From positions 62,001-126,000 of the forward strand of contig NZ_CAAGHK010000087.1 of NCBI RefSeq assembly GCF_900769625.1: a stretch of DNA of 64,000 nt. The letters are read 5' to 3'. A program made the position numbers and the translations under genes. A model generated the notes under the pieces. It did not search any database. It saw nothing but the letters and a program-made list of their open reading frames with translations, and was not told the origin of the DNA. This DNA comes from an uncultured Clostridium sp. (GTDB lineage: Bacteria; Bacillota; Clostridia; Clostridiales; Clostridiaceae). Shown piece by piece: positions 26,262-35,740 of the stretch (its first letter is position 1; every line of letters begins with the position of its first letter).

Positions 26262-27917
26262 TTATTCTACTGATAATAAGAAATAGTATAATGGCTGATT
26301 TCCTTTATATACTTGTATATCAAAATCTTCATATTTTTCTTCAAGTTTATTTTGGAAATTTTCTGCTTCATCATCGCTAACATCGCTGCCATAGTAAACT
26401 GCTATAAGTTCACTATCTTCATCTATCATCTTATCTAATACTTTCATTGCAACTTCTGCATTATCGCTGCCTACTTCTTTAATTTTTCCTTCAACTAAAC
26501 CAAGCATATTACCTTCTTTGATTTCAATTCCATCTATTTCAGTGTCTCTAACTGCATAAGTAACCGACCCAGTCTTGACATCTTCAATAGCAGATTGTAA
26601 TCCATCAAAGTTTTCTTCAACATCACTATCAGGGTTGAACATAGTAACACATGCTATTCCCTGTGGAATGCTTGTTGTAGGTATTACACGAATATCCTTA
26701 TCACTTATTTCTGCTGCCTGATTTGCTGCCATTATTATATTTTTATTGTTTGGAAGAATGAAAATGTGTTCTGCATTTATCTTCTCAACAGCTTCCAGCA
26801 TATCCTGAGTTGATGGGTTCATTGTCTGACCACCTTCAATAACATGGTCTACACCTAATTCCTTAAATATGTTTGCAATTCCATCACCCATTGCTACAGT
26901 TATAAATCCATATTTTTTCATTTCTTCGGAAGCTGTCGCAACTTCATCTTCATGTTTCTGGTTTTCTGCTGCTTTAACATCTTTAGCTTCCATTAATAAT
27001 TCTCTGTGTTCTTCTCTCATATTATCAATCTTAATTTTTGATAATTCTCCAAGCTTAACAGCATGAGATAAAACTTTACCTGGATCATTTGTATGGATAT
27101 GAACCTTGATAACATCGTCATACCCTACAACTATCATTGAATCACCAAGTGGTTCGATAGTATCCTGAAATTCTTTTGCATGGCTTGCATCTCCAAGAAT
27201 TATGAATTCAGTACAGTAGCCAAATTTTATGTCAACTTCTGCAGTAGACTGTGCTCCTGTCATTCCGCCTTCTTTAACTGCAATATCCTTTATTTCAGCT
27301 TTTATGTCATCTTTTAAAGATTCATACATACCTTGTAGGATAATATAAAGTCCCATTCCGCCTGAATCTACTACTTTAGCCTTCTTAAGTGCTGGTAGTA
27401 ATTCTGGCGTCTTATCAAGCATCACTTTTGCTTCTTTTGTGACTTCATCCATAAATTCTATGATATCTTCAGCTTTACTAGCTACAGCTGCTTCAGAAGC
27501 AGCTCTTATAACTGAAAGTATTGTACCTTCAGTAGGTCTCATTACAGCTTTATATGCTGCCTTAGATCCTTCAAAGAATGCCACTGCAAATTCAGCGCTG
27601 TCAACATCAGTTTTATCTTCTAAGCCCTTAGACATACCTCTAAGAATCTGAGATAAAATAACACCTGAATTACCTCTTGCGCCCATTAAAGCACCCTTTG
27701 CCAGCTTTTTAGAAATTTCTCCTATAGAATCAGTGTTTAAGTTTTCTATTTCTTTTACTGCTGCCTTGAATGTCATAGACATATTAGTTCCAGTATCACC
27801 ATCTGGTACTGGGAAAACATTAAGTGCATTCACGAAATCACTTTCTTCTAATAATCTATTGCTGGCATTGACAACCATGTTATAAAAGTCATGGCCATTA
27901 ATTCTTTCATATTTCAT
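26262..27917 (-). CDS. fakA: Fatty acid kinase subunit FakA (DAK2/YloV)
   Basis: FakA binds ATP and phosphorylates fatty acids presented by FakB proteins, giving acyl-phosphate for PlsX/PlsY-based lipid synthesis. The N-terminal DhaL domain shows NVFPVPDGDTGTNMSMT near residue 35 and GARGNSGVILSQILRG. The middle has the conserved EGGMTGAQ and FGYCTEFIIL, and the C-terminal half the DegV-like region. 551 residues. It follows yloU by 14 bases, the standard yloU-fakA (yloV) pair. Confidence 0.95.
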   Translation of the reverse strand: MKYERINGHDFYNMVVNASNRLLEESDFVNALNVFPVPDGDTGTNMSMTFKAAVKEIENLNTDSIGEISKKLAKGALMGARGNSGVILSQILRGMSKGLEDKTDVDSAEFAVAFFEGSKAAYKAVMRPTEGTILSVIRAASEAAVASKAEDIIEFMDEVTKEAKVMLDKTPELLPALKKAKVVDSGGMGLYIILQGMYESLKDDIKAEIKDIAVKEGGMTGAQSTAEVDIKFGYCTEFIILGDASHAKEFQDTIEPLGDSMIVVGYDDVIKVHIHTNDPGKVLSHAVKLGELSKIKIDNMREEHRELLMEAKDVKAAENQKHEDEVATASEEMKKYGFITVAMGDGIANIFKELGVDHVIEGGQTMNPSTQDMLEAVEKINAEHIFILPNNKNIIMAANQAAEISDKDIRVIPTTSIPQGIACVTMFNPDSDVEENFDGLQSAIEDVKTGSVTYAVRDTEIDGIEIKEGNMLGLVEGKIKEVGSDNAEVAMKVLDKMIDEDSELIAVYYGSDVSDDEAENFQNKLEEKYEDFDIQVYKGNQPLYYFLLSVE

Positions 27918-27931
27918 TTCAGTTAACCCTC

Positions 27932-28282
27932 CTAGACTCTAACCGCTTGCACATTCACTGTGATTGACGAAACCTTAAGTCCAGTATAGTTTTCAACGCT
28001 ATAACGAACCTTTTGTATAATATTATTTGATATAACAGAAATTTTTGTTCCGTATTCAACCATAATAAATAATTCTATTTGCAATCTATCATCATCAGTC
28101 AGAACTAATTTTACGCCTTTGCTTAAGTTTTCTTTTCCAATAAGCTCCCAAAGACCTTCTGTAGGATTCTTTGAAACCATTCCAACTACTCCGTAACATT
28201 CCATTGTTGATAACCCAACAATTTTTGCCAGAACTTCTTCTGAATAAGTTATCTTACCATTTTCGTTACAAAATCCAACCAT
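27932..28282 (-). CDS. yloU: Asp23/Gls24 family envelope stress protein YloU
   Basis: A 116-residue Asp23/Gls24 domain protein. Its blocks are ITYSEEVLAKIVGLSTMECYGVVGM near the start and VSSITVNVQAVRV at the C terminus. The B. subtilis homologue is YloU; precise function is unknown, although it is tied to the fatty acid kinase gene in gene order. ATG 28282 has a GGAGGA Shine-Dalgarno; the longer frame to 28303 is not needed. Confidence 0.93.
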   Translation of the reverse strand: MVGFCNENGKITYSEEVLAKIVGLSTMECYGVVGMVSKNPTEGLWELIGKENLSKGVKLVLTDDDRLQIELFIMVEYGTKISVISNNIIQKVRYSVENYTGLKVSSITVNVQAVRV

Positions 28283-28322
28283 ATATATTCCTCCTATTAT
28301 CATATCCTATTCTCTATTCTAT

Positions 28323-28331
28323 ATTATAACA
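28323..28331 (-). promoter_or_regulatory. Extended -10 promoter of yloU-fakA
   Basis: On the minus strand TGT followed by TATAAT, a consensus extended -10, with no good -35. It is about 40 bases before yloU. Confidence 0.55.
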
Positions 28332-28619
28332 CTATTTAATTCAAGTTTTTTGCACGCCTTCCACTCTCATTATTACAATGAGACGCTAGCATTTAATCAA
28401 ATTATTTATGCAGGCAGTAATAATAAAAATCATATGAATTATTAAATAGTTTCATTTATGTTATAAAACTATACGTAAGATTCTATTACAATAATTGATT
28501 AACTACAATATAATTTTTTCATTCTTTATATTTTATTCATACTTTTCTTATTATTTTTACACAAACAACTAAAATAATATGCATTTTTGCTATTATCTAA
28601 AATTAACTCAAAAAAACAC

Positions 28620-28648
28620 TTGCACAATTTTTTTCCCCATGATATAAT
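28620..28648 (+). promoter_or_regulatory. Predicted sigma-A promoter of rpmB
   Basis: TTGCAC, a 17-base spacer and TATAAT on the plus strand, about 55 bases before the rpmB start. Confidence 0.72.
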
Positions 28649-28702
28649 TTCTACTGTCCTATTGAAGATGATTATCTTTGTAATATAAGGAGGTGTTTTC
28701 TA

Positions 28703-28894
28703 ATGGCAAGAAGATGCGAAATTTGTGATAAGGGTGTTGTAGCAGGTGTACAATACAGCCACTCACATCGTCAATCAAAGAGAACTTGGGCTCCTAACAT
28801 AAAGAAAGTAAAAGCTTTAGTTAACGGAACACCAAAAACTGTTCATGTATGTACAAGATGCCTTAGATCTGGAAAGGTTCAAAGAGCAATATAG
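28703..28894 (+). CDS. rpmB: 50S ribosomal protein L28
   Basis: A 63-residue L28. It starts MARRCEICDKGVVAGVQYSHSHRQSKRTW and ends with VHVCTRCLRSGKVQRAI. The Cys pairs CEIC and CTRC make it a zinc-binding form. It is on the opposite strand to its neighbours, the same arrangement as in B. subtilis, where rpmB is divergent from yloU. The Shine-Dalgarno is AAGGAGGTG. Confidence 0.97.
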   Translation: MARRCEICDKGVVAGVQYSHSHRQSKRTWAPNIKKVKALVNGTPKTVHVCTRCLRSGKVQRAI

Positions 28895-28899
28895 TTCAT

Positions 28900-28939
28900 A
28901 ATAAGGAATGCAATTGTTATCCCAATTGCATTCCTTATT
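28900..28939 (+). terminator. rpmB intrinsic terminator
   Basis: A perfect 17-bp inverted repeat (AATAAGGAATGCAATTG and complement) around TTATCC, followed by TTATAA on the plus strand. Confidence 0.88.
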
Positions 28940-28959
28940 TTATAAAAAATATTTCTTTG

Positions 28960-29316
28960 TTATGAAACCATTTTTAGCATTTCTTTAATATTATCATTAT
29001 TCATCTGTTCTATTTTATCTACTGCATTTCATATATTTTTCTTATAGCTGCTGCTTATTCCTAAACACTCTGTATATTTTTTATCATTTGAACCTAACTT
29101 ATCATTTTTATTCTCTTCCTCAGCAAGTATTTTACAAAGTAAAGTTTTACTCCCATCATCATCTACAAGATACTTAGCATAAAACCTTCATGTACAGTTA
29201 TAATCTGCTTTCATTTGTCTTTTGTCTCTTCTTTCTTGCCTCTTTCTGCCTTATCATTAATTTATTGTACTGCTGTAATTTGCAAAATTGTTATTACCAA
29301 CTGAAATACTACTCAT
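28960..29316 (-). pseudogene. Decayed gene of unknown function between rpmB and spoVM
   Basis: On the minus strand an ATG at 29316 with a GGGGG Shine-Dalgarno starts MSSISVGNNNFANYSSTIN, then a stop. Another frame continues INDKAERGKKEETKDK and stops. Reading then resumes in frame with KYLVDDDGSKTLLCKILAEE, followed by SNDKKYTECLGISSSYKKNI, a TGA, and NAVDKIEQMNNDNIKEMLKM to a final TAA at 28960. The pieces read as one ancestral protein of roughly 115-120 residues, broken by one or more frameshifts and nonsense codons. I do not recognise the family. An 82-codon plus-strand frame here is a chance frame over this remnant. Confidence 0.68.
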
Positions 29317-29429
29317 TTTATAACCCCCATATTTCTAATACTAATATATTCGTTTTATTTTTTTATTTCTTAATTACTATTTATAAAACCGTTCTTAATA
29401 ATAAATTCCAAGATTCTTTTACTACAAAT

Positions 29430-29473
29430 AAATAGTCATAAAGAAGATTTAATAATCTGCTTTATGACTATTT
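29430..29473 (-). terminator. Terminator downstream of spoVM
   Basis: AAATAGTCATAAAG and its complement form a 14-bp perfect outer stem, with an inner AGATT/AATCT stem. The minus strand continues with T-rich sequence. Confidence 0.75.
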
Positions 29474-29516
29474 ATATAAATATTATCGTGTAATCTTAGA
29501 GCTATTTATGTATACT

Positions 29517-29588
29517 CTACTTTTTCCTTCTAAAAAACTTAATTATATTAGAAAAAAATTTAGGTAGCTTGATAGCAATAATTTTCAT
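29517..29588 (-). CDS. spoVM: Stage V sporulation protein M (23 residues)
   Basis: ATG 29588 opens MKIIAIKLPKFFSNII and ends FFRRKK at the TAG (29517). This matches SpoVM, a small amphipathic peptide (26 residues in B. subtilis) that starts with a similar IKLPKF segment. SpoVM senses the convex forespore membrane and recruits SpoIVA to build the spore coat. It has a strong GGAGG Shine-Dalgarno. Position fits B. subtilis exactly: thiN, spoVM, rpmB, yloU. Its partner spoIVA is also in this window (48.1-49.6 kb). Confidence 0.9.
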   Translation of the reverse strand: MKIIAIKLPKFFSNIIKFFRRKK

Positions 29589-29666
29589 GTTAATGCCTCC
29601 TATGAATATTAATTTTTACACCTTATTATATTAATATTCAAAAGGTACCGAATATGTTCCTAATTT

Positions 29667-30305
29667 TTAATCAATTGAATGAATTATTAATAATTCTCCG
29701 CTCTCAAATCTTATATTGATAGGTATATCAATAAATTCATTACATATAGCCCTTGGATCAAGAAGATGCATATCATAGCTGTCAAGATTATATTTAGCTC
29801 CTTTGATATCAAATCCCTTTACTACATCACTAAGTGCATGAAATGAGATTGTTTCTCCATAAGAACCCTCAATACTCATCTTATTACTCTCTGCTAGGTA
29901 CATTCTATTATGGTCATCAATTATTATCAGTTCTGCACCCTTCTTTTTAGTTGTAAGAATTAGACCTATATTCCCCAACGTATGATCTGCCCTTGTTCCT
30001 ATCCCTGCAAAAAGATAAATCTTATCTGCTCCTCTTTTCATTGCTTCCATAATTGCAATTTCAGTATCAGTATAATCTTTTTCAGGTGGAAATTTTATCA
30101 TCTCAATCCTGCTTTTCTTCAATTCATCAAGTTTTCCTTCATTAATCGAATCAAAATCTCCAAGAATCACATCTGGAACTATTCCATAATCGTATAAATA
30201 CTCACTGCCTTTATCTGCTCCGATGATTAAATCCATATTCTCAACATAAGAATTCAATAATTTTTCTGAAGGCTTATTCCCCCCAGCTACAATAAGCGCT
30301 TTCAA
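29667..30305 (-). CDS. thiN: Thiamine pyrophosphokinase
   Basis: Converts thiamine to thiamine diphosphate using ATP. Family motifs are VAGGNKPS at the start, IIGADKGSEYLYDYGIVPDVILGDFDSI, FPPEKDYTDTEIAI and GIGTRADHTLGNIGL. 212 residues, normal for ThiN. It follows rpe by four bases in the prpC-prkC-rsgA-rpe-thiN-spoVM neighbourhood conserved in Bacillus. Confidence 0.94.
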   Translation of the reverse strand: MKALIVAGGNKPSEKLLNSYVENMDLIIGADKGSEYLYDYGIVPDVILGDFDSINEGKLDELKKSRIEMIKFPPEKDYTDTEIAIMEAMKRGADKIYLFAGIGTRADHTLGNIGLILTTKKKGAELIIIDDHNRMYLAESNKMSIEGSYGETISFHALSDVVKGFDIKGAKYNLDSYDMHLLDPRAICNEFIDIPINIRFESGELLIIHSID

Positions 30306-30309
30306 AACA

Positions 30310-30954
30310 TTACCCCCTTAAGGCTTTAATATTTTCACTAATATCTCCGCCATTGAATACAGCTGAACCAGCAACAAGAACATTAGCACCTGCTTCAATA
30401 ATCTCCTTGGCATTACCGATGCCGACTCCGCCATCTACCTGTATTAAAAGTTCAGGATTTACTTCCCTGCTTAATTCTTTCACTTCTTTAATCTTATCAA
30501 GAGAATATGTAATAAATTTCTGTCCGCCAAAACCAGGATTTACTGACATTATTAAAACCATATCAAGACTTGCTATCAGATTCTTTAATACACCTACAGG
30601 AGTCCCTGGATTTAACGCAACACCTGCCATTATTCCTTTTGATTTAATATAGTTTATAGTTCTGTCGATATGTCTGTCTGCCTCATAATGAACAGTTATA
30701 AGATCTGCTCCGGCAGCTATAAAATCATCAATGTAGTTGCCTGGATTATCTATCATAAGATGTACATCGAATACTTTATCTGTAAGTTTTCTTATGGATT
30801 TCATTATAGGAAAACCAAAAGATATATTGGGAACAAACGACCCATCCATTACATCTATATGAACAAAATCTGCTCCGCCTTTATCTATCGCCTTTATGTC
30901 CTCTCCTAAATTTGAAAAATCTGCTGATAATATTGATGGTGCAATCTTTACCAT
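30310..30954 (-). CDS. rpe: Ribulose-phosphate 3-epimerase
   Basis: Interconverts ribulose-5-phosphate and xylulose-5-phosphate in the pentose phosphate pathway. Its TIM-barrel motifs are [64 protein letters not shown] and QVDGGVG with AGSAVF. 214 residues. The start ATG overlaps the rsgA stop by 7 bases. Confidence 0.97.
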   Translation of the reverse strand: MVKIAPSILSADFSNLGEDIKAIDKGGADFVHIDVMDGSFVPNISFGFPIMKSIRKLTDKVFDVHLMIDNPGNYIDDFIAAGADLITVHYEADRHIDRTINYIKSKGIMAGVALNPGTPVGVLKNLIASLDMVLIMSVNPGFGGQKFITYSLDKIKEVKELSREVNPELLIQVDGGVGIGNAKEIIEAGANVLVAGSAVFNGGDISENIKALRG

Positions 30955-31820
30955 TTGTTTTTTTCCTCCTCCATTATCTCTTCTAATGATTTAATATAAA
31001 AGTCATATCTGTATTTATTGACTTTGCTTTCCTCAACAGCATCTTTCAATGCACATTTTGGTTCTTTATAATGCAGACATCCTCTATATTTACAATTATC
31101 ATTATACTCAGTAAATTCAGGAAAACAATATTTTAGAGAATTTTTATCCATTAAATCTTTAATTTCCAGTGTTGAAAATCCTGGGGTATCTACTATATAT
31201 CCATCAGCAACTTCGATAAGTTCACTGTGTCTTGTCGTATGTTTACCTCTTCCAAGCCTCACACTGACATTGCCTGTTTCCATATGTTCCTTATTGGCCA
31301 GCTGATTTATCAAGGTAGATTTACCAGCTCCTGAAGGTCCGCAGAACACGGTTATATTACCCTCCATTTTTTCTTTTAATCTTTCAATACCTATTCCCTG
31401 TTTGGCATTTATAAATAAAACCTCATATCCAATATCATTTATTCTTTTCTTTATTTCTTCTCTTTCTTCCTCAGATACTAAATCTATCTTGTTAAGACAT
31501 ACCACTACTTCGATATTGTTATATTCACATAGTACTAAAAACTTATTTAATAGATCAAAATTTATATCAGGATTTTTGACTGCAAAAACAATAAATGCTA
31601 AAGAAACATTAGCAACTGTTGGTCTGATAAGCTCTGATGTCCTCTTATGTATTTCTTCGATAACGCCTTTCCCATTTTCTATTTTTATTGTGACATTATC
31701 TCCAACCATAGGTTTTATGTCTTTATGTCTGAATTTTCCCCTAGCTTTACATTCTATTAAGCCTTCTTCTGTCTTAATATAATAGAACCCTCCAATTCCC
31801 TTTATTATCTTTCCATTCAT
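30948..31820 (-). CDS. rsgA: Small ribosomal subunit biogenesis GTPase RsgA (YloQ/CpgA)
   Basis: A late 30S assembly GTPase with an N-terminal OB domain and a circularly permuted GTPase core. G4 appears first ([11 protein letters not shown]), then G1 [14 protein letters not shown] and G3 DTPGFSTLE. The C-terminal zinc motif is [20 protein letters not shown]. 290 residues. It follows prkC with an intervening hairpin at 31863-31895. In Bacillus the kinase PrkC phosphorylates this protein (CpgA), which makes the neighbourhood biologically sensible. Confidence 0.96.
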   Translation of the reverse strand: MNGKIIKGIGGFYYIKTEEGLIECKARGKFRHKDIKPMVGDNVTIKIENGKGVIEEIHKRTSELIRPTVANVSLAFIVFAVKNPDINFDLLNKFLVLCEYNNIEVVVCLNKIDLVSEEEREEIKKRINDIGYEVLFINAKQGIGIERLKEKMEGNITVFCGPSGAGKSTLINQLANKEHMETGNVSVRLGRGKHTTRHSELIEVADGYIVDTPGFSTLEIKDLMDKNSLKYCFPEFTEYNDNCKYRGCLHYKEPKCALKDAVEESKVNKYRYDFYIKSLEEIMEEEKNKW

Positions 31821-31862
31821 ATTATTCCTCCATGTAAATTTTCATAAATTAAATATATTATA

Positions 31863-31895
31863 AGAGGAGAGGCGCATTAATTCAACCTCTCCTCT
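31863..31895 (-). terminator. Hairpin between prkC and rsgA
   Basis: A perfect 10-bp inverted repeat (AGAGGAGAGG and complement) with a 13-base loop. The sequence after it on the minus strand is TATAATATAT, T-rich but without a long U tract. It may reduce read-through from prkC into rsgA. Confidence 0.6.
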
Positions 31896-31943
31896 ATAAT
31901 TTATTTTCTATACTTTAATTGTAGAATTATTTTTTAATAAAAA

Positions 31944-33959
31944 CTACTCTTCACTTGGAGCCTTTTCCGGTTCAGCACTTGTTGGTACATTTTCTTCATC
32001 CCATGGTCCTTCAGGCTGTTTATTTTCATTATTTCCTGCATTAGGTCCTGATGAATTGTTACTATTATTGTCATTATTATTACTGTTATTGTTATTATTA
32101 GGATTTTGTTGTGACGTATTTGAATTGTTATTTGGTTTATTAATATTAGTATTAGTATTAGTATTAGTATTAGTATCACTTTCCGAATTAGTATTTCCTT
32201 GTTTTACTGGTTCTTCGTATTGACCAATAGTCAGCGTAATAGTAACACCTAATTTTACATTTCCACTATCTGATTGAGATATAACAGTTCCATTTTTACT
32301 TATATCATCTGTTTTTCCAGTTTGCGTACTAATATTATATACACCGTTATTTGACAGTTTTTCCTTTGCAGCTGATTCTGATAATCCAACTACACTTGGA
32401 ACATTTATATATTTAATTTTTGCCCCCTTGCTTATAACTAATGTAACCTTATCATCTTTACTTATTTCAGTATCTTTAGCTGGTGTCTGGCTTATTATTT
32501 CACCCTTATTCACATTGTCGCTATAATCTTCTACTGTTTCAATGTTTGTTATTCCAAGTTTCTCAAGCATATCTTTAGCCTTATTAAAATCATACTCTGT
32601 TACATCAGGCATCTTAAGCTTGTTTTCACCACCACTTACAATAACTCTGACTTGTGTGTTTTCTTTCACCTTATTTCCAGCTTCAGGATTCATCTGCATT
32701 ATAGTACCTTCTGGATACTCCTCACTTGTTTCTTCACCAGCTTCAACTAAAATAAGATTCAGCTTTTCAAGAGTGTTCCTCGCCGTATCAACATCCATTC
32801 CTTTTAAATTAGGAACTTCTACTTCCTTACCACTTCCAAGCATTCCAGCTAAACCGTATATACCTGTACCTAATAATATTACCATTACTGCGCAGGCTAT
32901 ACCTATTCCGATTTTCTTAAGATTATTCTTACTGCCTTTTTTCTTAGACTTTGGCTTTTCATCTTCATCATCATCGTCATAATCGTCATAATCATCATCG
33001 TCATAATCATCGTCATAATCATCATCAACACTGACAGCATCATTCTTTTTAATGTCATTTTGTTTGGCGATTTCTTCTGTAACAGCTGACATGATTATTG
33101 TATGTTCATTATCATCATCGTCATCATCAATTCGTGCATTAGGATTATCCTTAATTTTCTGAAGATCAGCAATCATTTCCTTAGCACTTTGATATCTCTT
33201 GCTAGGTTCTTTTTCCATTGCTTTTAAAATAAGCTTATTTAAACTATCTGGAATTTTTGAATTAAGTTTCTTTGGTGGTACTACTTCTTCCTGAATATGC
33301 TTTAACGCTATTGTCACAGCACTGTCAGCTTGAAAAGGTACTGTTCCAGTAACCATTTCATATAGTACAACACCCAATGAATATAAATCCGTTCTGCAGT
33401 CGATAAAGCTGCCTTTTGCCTGTTCTGGAGAAAGATAATGGGCTGAGCCCATAATAGTACTTGTATTTGTTATAGTAGAAGATGTTGAAGATTTAGCAAT
33501 TCCAAAATCAGTAACTTTCATTACACCATCTTCAGTTACTAATATATTTTGTGGCTTTACATCTCTATGAATTATTTTATTTCTATGTGCACAATCCAGT
33601 GCTCTTGCAATCTGTATAGCAACCGAAATACCTGTTTCATAATTCATTTTACCAACCTGTTTAATTACATCTTTTAAAGTTTTTCCTTTTACATATTCCA
33701 TTACAATATAGTTAATATCGTCCTGAGTTCCAACATCAAGTATGTTAACTATATTATTATCACTTAAGGCTGCAATTGCTGTAGCTTCACCTTTAAACTT
33801 TTCAACAATTTCAGGATTATTGCAGAATTCTTTTTTAAGTATCTTGACAGCTACAAATCTGTTAAGCTTATTGCATCTTGCCTTGAATACTTCAGACATT
33901 CCGCCTTCTCCTATTTTCTCCAGTAACTCATATCTGTTACCAAGTACAATTCCATTCAT
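31944..33959 (-). CDS. prkC: Membrane Ser/Thr protein kinase PrkC with three PASTA domains
   Basis: A Hanks-type kinase sensing peptidoglycan fragments and lipid II. The kinase domain covers about residues 10-270, with GEGGMSEVFKA, Lys-39, the catalytic loop HRDVKPQN around Asp-133 and DFGIAKS. An acidic stretch of Asp/Tyr/Glu precedes a single transmembrane helix near 350-370. Three PASTA repeats follow outside the cell, each with a VP-x-V/L-x-G pattern (about 375-570). The last 90 residues are Asn/Ser/Thr-rich and low complexity, with a TN tandem repeat. Cognate phosphatase PrpC is 2 bases upstream. Long tail and Asp-run vary greatly between strains in this family, I expect. Confidence 0.96.
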   Translation of the reverse strand: MNGIVLGNRYELLEKIGEGGMSEVFKARCNKLNRFVAVKILKKEFCNNPEIVEKFKGEATAIAALSDNNIVNILDVGTQDDINYIVMEYVKGKTLKDVIKQVGKMNYETGISVAIQIARALDCAHRNKIIHRDVKPQNILVTEDGVMKVTDFGIAKSSTSSTITNTSTIMGSAHYLSPEQAKGSFIDCRTDLYSLGVVLYEMVTGTVPFQADSAVTIALKHIQEEVVPPKKLNSKIPDSLNKLILKAMEKEPSKRYQSAKEMIADLQKIKDNPNARIDDDDDDNEHTIIMSAVTEEIAKQNDIKKNDAVSVDDDYDDDYDDDDYDDYDDDDEDEKPKSKKKGSKNNLKKIGIGIACAVMVILLGTGIYGLAGMLGSGKEVEVPNLKGMDVDTARNTLEKLNLILVEAGEETSEEYPEGTIMQMNPEAGNKVKENTQVRVIVSGGENKLKMPDVTEYDFNKAKDMLEKLGITNIETVEDYSDNVNKGEIISQTPAKDTEISKDDKVTLVISKGAKIKYINVPSVVGLSESAAKEKLSNNGVYNISTQTGKTDDISKNGTVISQSDSGNVKLGVTITLTIGQYEEPVKQGNTNSESDTNTNTNTNTNINKPNNNSNTSQQNPNNNNNSNNNDNNSNNSSGPNAGNNENKQPEGPWDEENVPTSAEPEKAPSEE
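32145..32174 (-). repeat. Hexanucleotide microsatellite in prkC
   Basis: Five perfect tandem ATTAGT units (plus strand). On the coding strand they encode a Thr-Asn repeat in the PrkC C-terminal tail. A six-base unit keeps the frame if the copy number changes. Confidence 0.92.
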
Positions 33960-33961
33960 CT

Positions 33962-34681
33962 CTACATCTCTCCTCCAAACAACAATACTGTTATATTATC
34001 CCTTCCGCCCTTTTCCTTTGCCAGGTTAACCAGATCATTAGCGATACTAACATAGTTACTTTCATTATAAATTATTCTCAAAATTTCATCGTTTGTTACC
34101 TCATTTGTAAGTCCATCTGAGCATAATATAAACAATTCATATTCATTGGCCCTGATTTTAAATACATCAACATCAACATCCATGCTAGTTCCTAAAGCTC
34201 TAGTGATAATATTTTTCTTTGGATGATTTTTAGCTTCAAATTCACTTATCGTTCCACTATCTAAAAGTTCCTGAACTAATGAATGATCCTTAGTTATTTT
34301 TTCTAACTTTCCATTTTTCAAAGCCATACAGGAACTGTCTCCTACATTAGCGACATAAACAGACTTTGAAGTTACAAGACAGGCTGTTACTGTTGTACCC
34401 ATACCATTCAATTTGTCATTGGTTTTAGAAAACTTATAAATTTCTTCATTGGCAGCTTTTATTGCTTTTGATATTAAAGTTTCTTCTGCTTGTGAGCAAT
34501 AATTTTCATCCACATATTGCACAATCTGTTCAGCAGCCATTTTGCTTGCAACCTCGCCAGCATTATGTCCGCCCATCCCATCAGCTACAACATAAATCTT
34601 AAAATTTTGTCTTTCCAGGTAACATGCAGAATCTTCATTTAATTTACGTTTTAAACCAACATCACTAACTAAGCCAATCAC
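33962..34681 (-). CDS. prpC: PP2C-type protein phosphatase PrpC
   Basis: A metal-dependent Ser/Thr phosphatase that opposes PrkC. Conserved Asp motifs are VVADGMGGHNAGEVAS, VGDSSCMAL and LCSDGLTNEV, and the C-terminal GGRDNITVLLFG. 239 residues. It begins MIGLVSDVGLKRKLNEDS. It overlaps/abuts rlmN at the left boundary of that gene (one base apart) and precedes prkC, the common rlmN-prpC-prkC order. Confidence 0.96.
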   Translation of the reverse strand: MIGLVSDVGLKRKLNEDSACYLERQNFKIYVVADGMGGHNAGEVASKMAAEQIVQYVDENYCSQAEETLISKAIKAANEEIYKFSKTNDKLNGMGTTVTACLVTSKSVYVANVGDSSCMALKNGKLEKITKDHSLVQELLDSGTISEFEAKNHPKKNIITRALGTSMDVDVDVFKIRANEYELFILCSDGLTNEVTNDEILRIIYNESNYVSIANDLVNLAKEKGGRDNITVLLFGGEM

Positions 34682-34682
34682 T

Positions 34683-35726
34683 TTATTCCCCCCCTATCTT
34701 TTGGGTTTCAATGTAACTTCTTCTAAGTTGTCCACATGCTGCATTTATATCACTACCCATCTCTCTCCTTGTAGTAACTTCTATGCCATTACTTTTAAGT
34801 ATCTCCGAAAAATCTTCTATTGTTTTTTTAGATGATCTCTTAAATGTATTTTCTTTAATTTCATTTACAGGAATAAGATTAACGTGACAAAGCATTCCTC
34901 TTAATAGTTTTGCCAATGCTTTTGCATCTTCTCTTCCATCATTAACATCCTTAACTAATGCATACTCAAAAGTTATTCTTCTATTTGTCTTTTTCAGATA
35001 GTATCTGCAAGCTTCTAACAGTTCGCTTATTGTATATTTATTAGCAATAGGCATTATTTCTTTTCTTTTTTCATCGTTAAATGCATGTAGTGAAATTGCA
35101 AGAGTTATACTCATTTCTTTATCCGCAAGCTCATAAATTTTAGGTACAATACCACATGTAGATAAAGTAATATGTCTCTGACCAATATTTAATCCATAAT
35201 CTGCAGAAACAATTTCTAAAAATTTCAGTACATTGTCATAGTTATCAAGCGGTTCTCCACTTCCCATTAAGACAATATTAGAAATTCTTTCACCAATATA
35301 ATTCTGTACTGCAATTACTTCAGATAATATCTCTCCAGCAGTTAAATTTCTTACACGCCCTTCAATTGTAGATGCGCAAAATTTACATCCCATTCTGCAC
35401 CCCACCTGTGTTGAAATACATATAGAAATTCCATGCTTATATCTCATAAGCACACTTTCAATCAGGTTTCCATCAGAAAATCCAAGTAAAAACTTTTCTG
35501 TGCCATCAAGCTCTGATTTATATACTTCTATTATTTCAGGCATAGTAATTGTAAAGTTTTCTTTTAATTTATTAATTACTGATTTTGGTATATTTTTCAT
35601 ACCCTCAAAATCTATAACCCCTTTGTAAATCCATGATAATATTTGTTTTCCCCTAAATGCACTTTCACCATTTTCGCTCATCCATACTTTAAGTTCATCT
35701 AAAGTATAATCCAGTAAATTGTTCAT
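34683..35726 (-). CDS. rlmN: Dual-specificity rRNA/tRNA (adenine-C2)-methyltransferase RlmN
   Basis: A radical SAM methyltransferase acting on A2503 of 23S rRNA and A37 of some tRNAs. Cluster ligands are in [15 protein letters not shown] (C-x3-C-x2-C). Other blocks are [40 protein letters not shown], and the catalytic Cys region [12 protein letters not shown]. 347 residues. It lies after rsmB in a run of RNA modification and phosphatase genes. Confidence 0.97.
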   Translation of the reverse strand: MNNLLDYTLDELKVWMSENGESAFRGKQILSWIYKGVIDFEGMKNIPKSVINKLKENFTITMPEIIEVYKSELDGTEKFLLGFSDGNLIESVLMRYKHGISICISTQVGCRMGCKFCASTIEGRVRNLTAGEILSEVIAVQNYIGERISNIVLMGSGEPLDNYDNVLKFLEIVSADYGLNIGQRHITLSTCGIVPKIYELADKEMSITLAISLHAFNDEKRKEIMPIANKYTISELLEACRYYLKKTNRRITFEYALVKDVNDGREDAKALAKLLRGMLCHVNLIPVNEIKENTFKRSSKKTIEDFSEILKSNGIEVTTRREMGSDINAACGQLRRSYIETQKIGGE

Positions 35727-35740
35727 TTATTCACCTACTA

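Larger units (their letters stand above)
28304..28702. other. Divergent spacer between yloU and rpmB
   Basis: A 399-base non-coding stretch that holds the yloU extended -10 promoter at the left and the rpmB promoter at the right. Nothing else is evident. Confidence 0.5.

Noticed and set aside
29190..29435. 82-codon plus-strand frame between rpmB and spoVM
   Set aside because: Phe/Tyr/Leu-rich product with no start signal; the minus strand of the same stretch holds a decayed gene.
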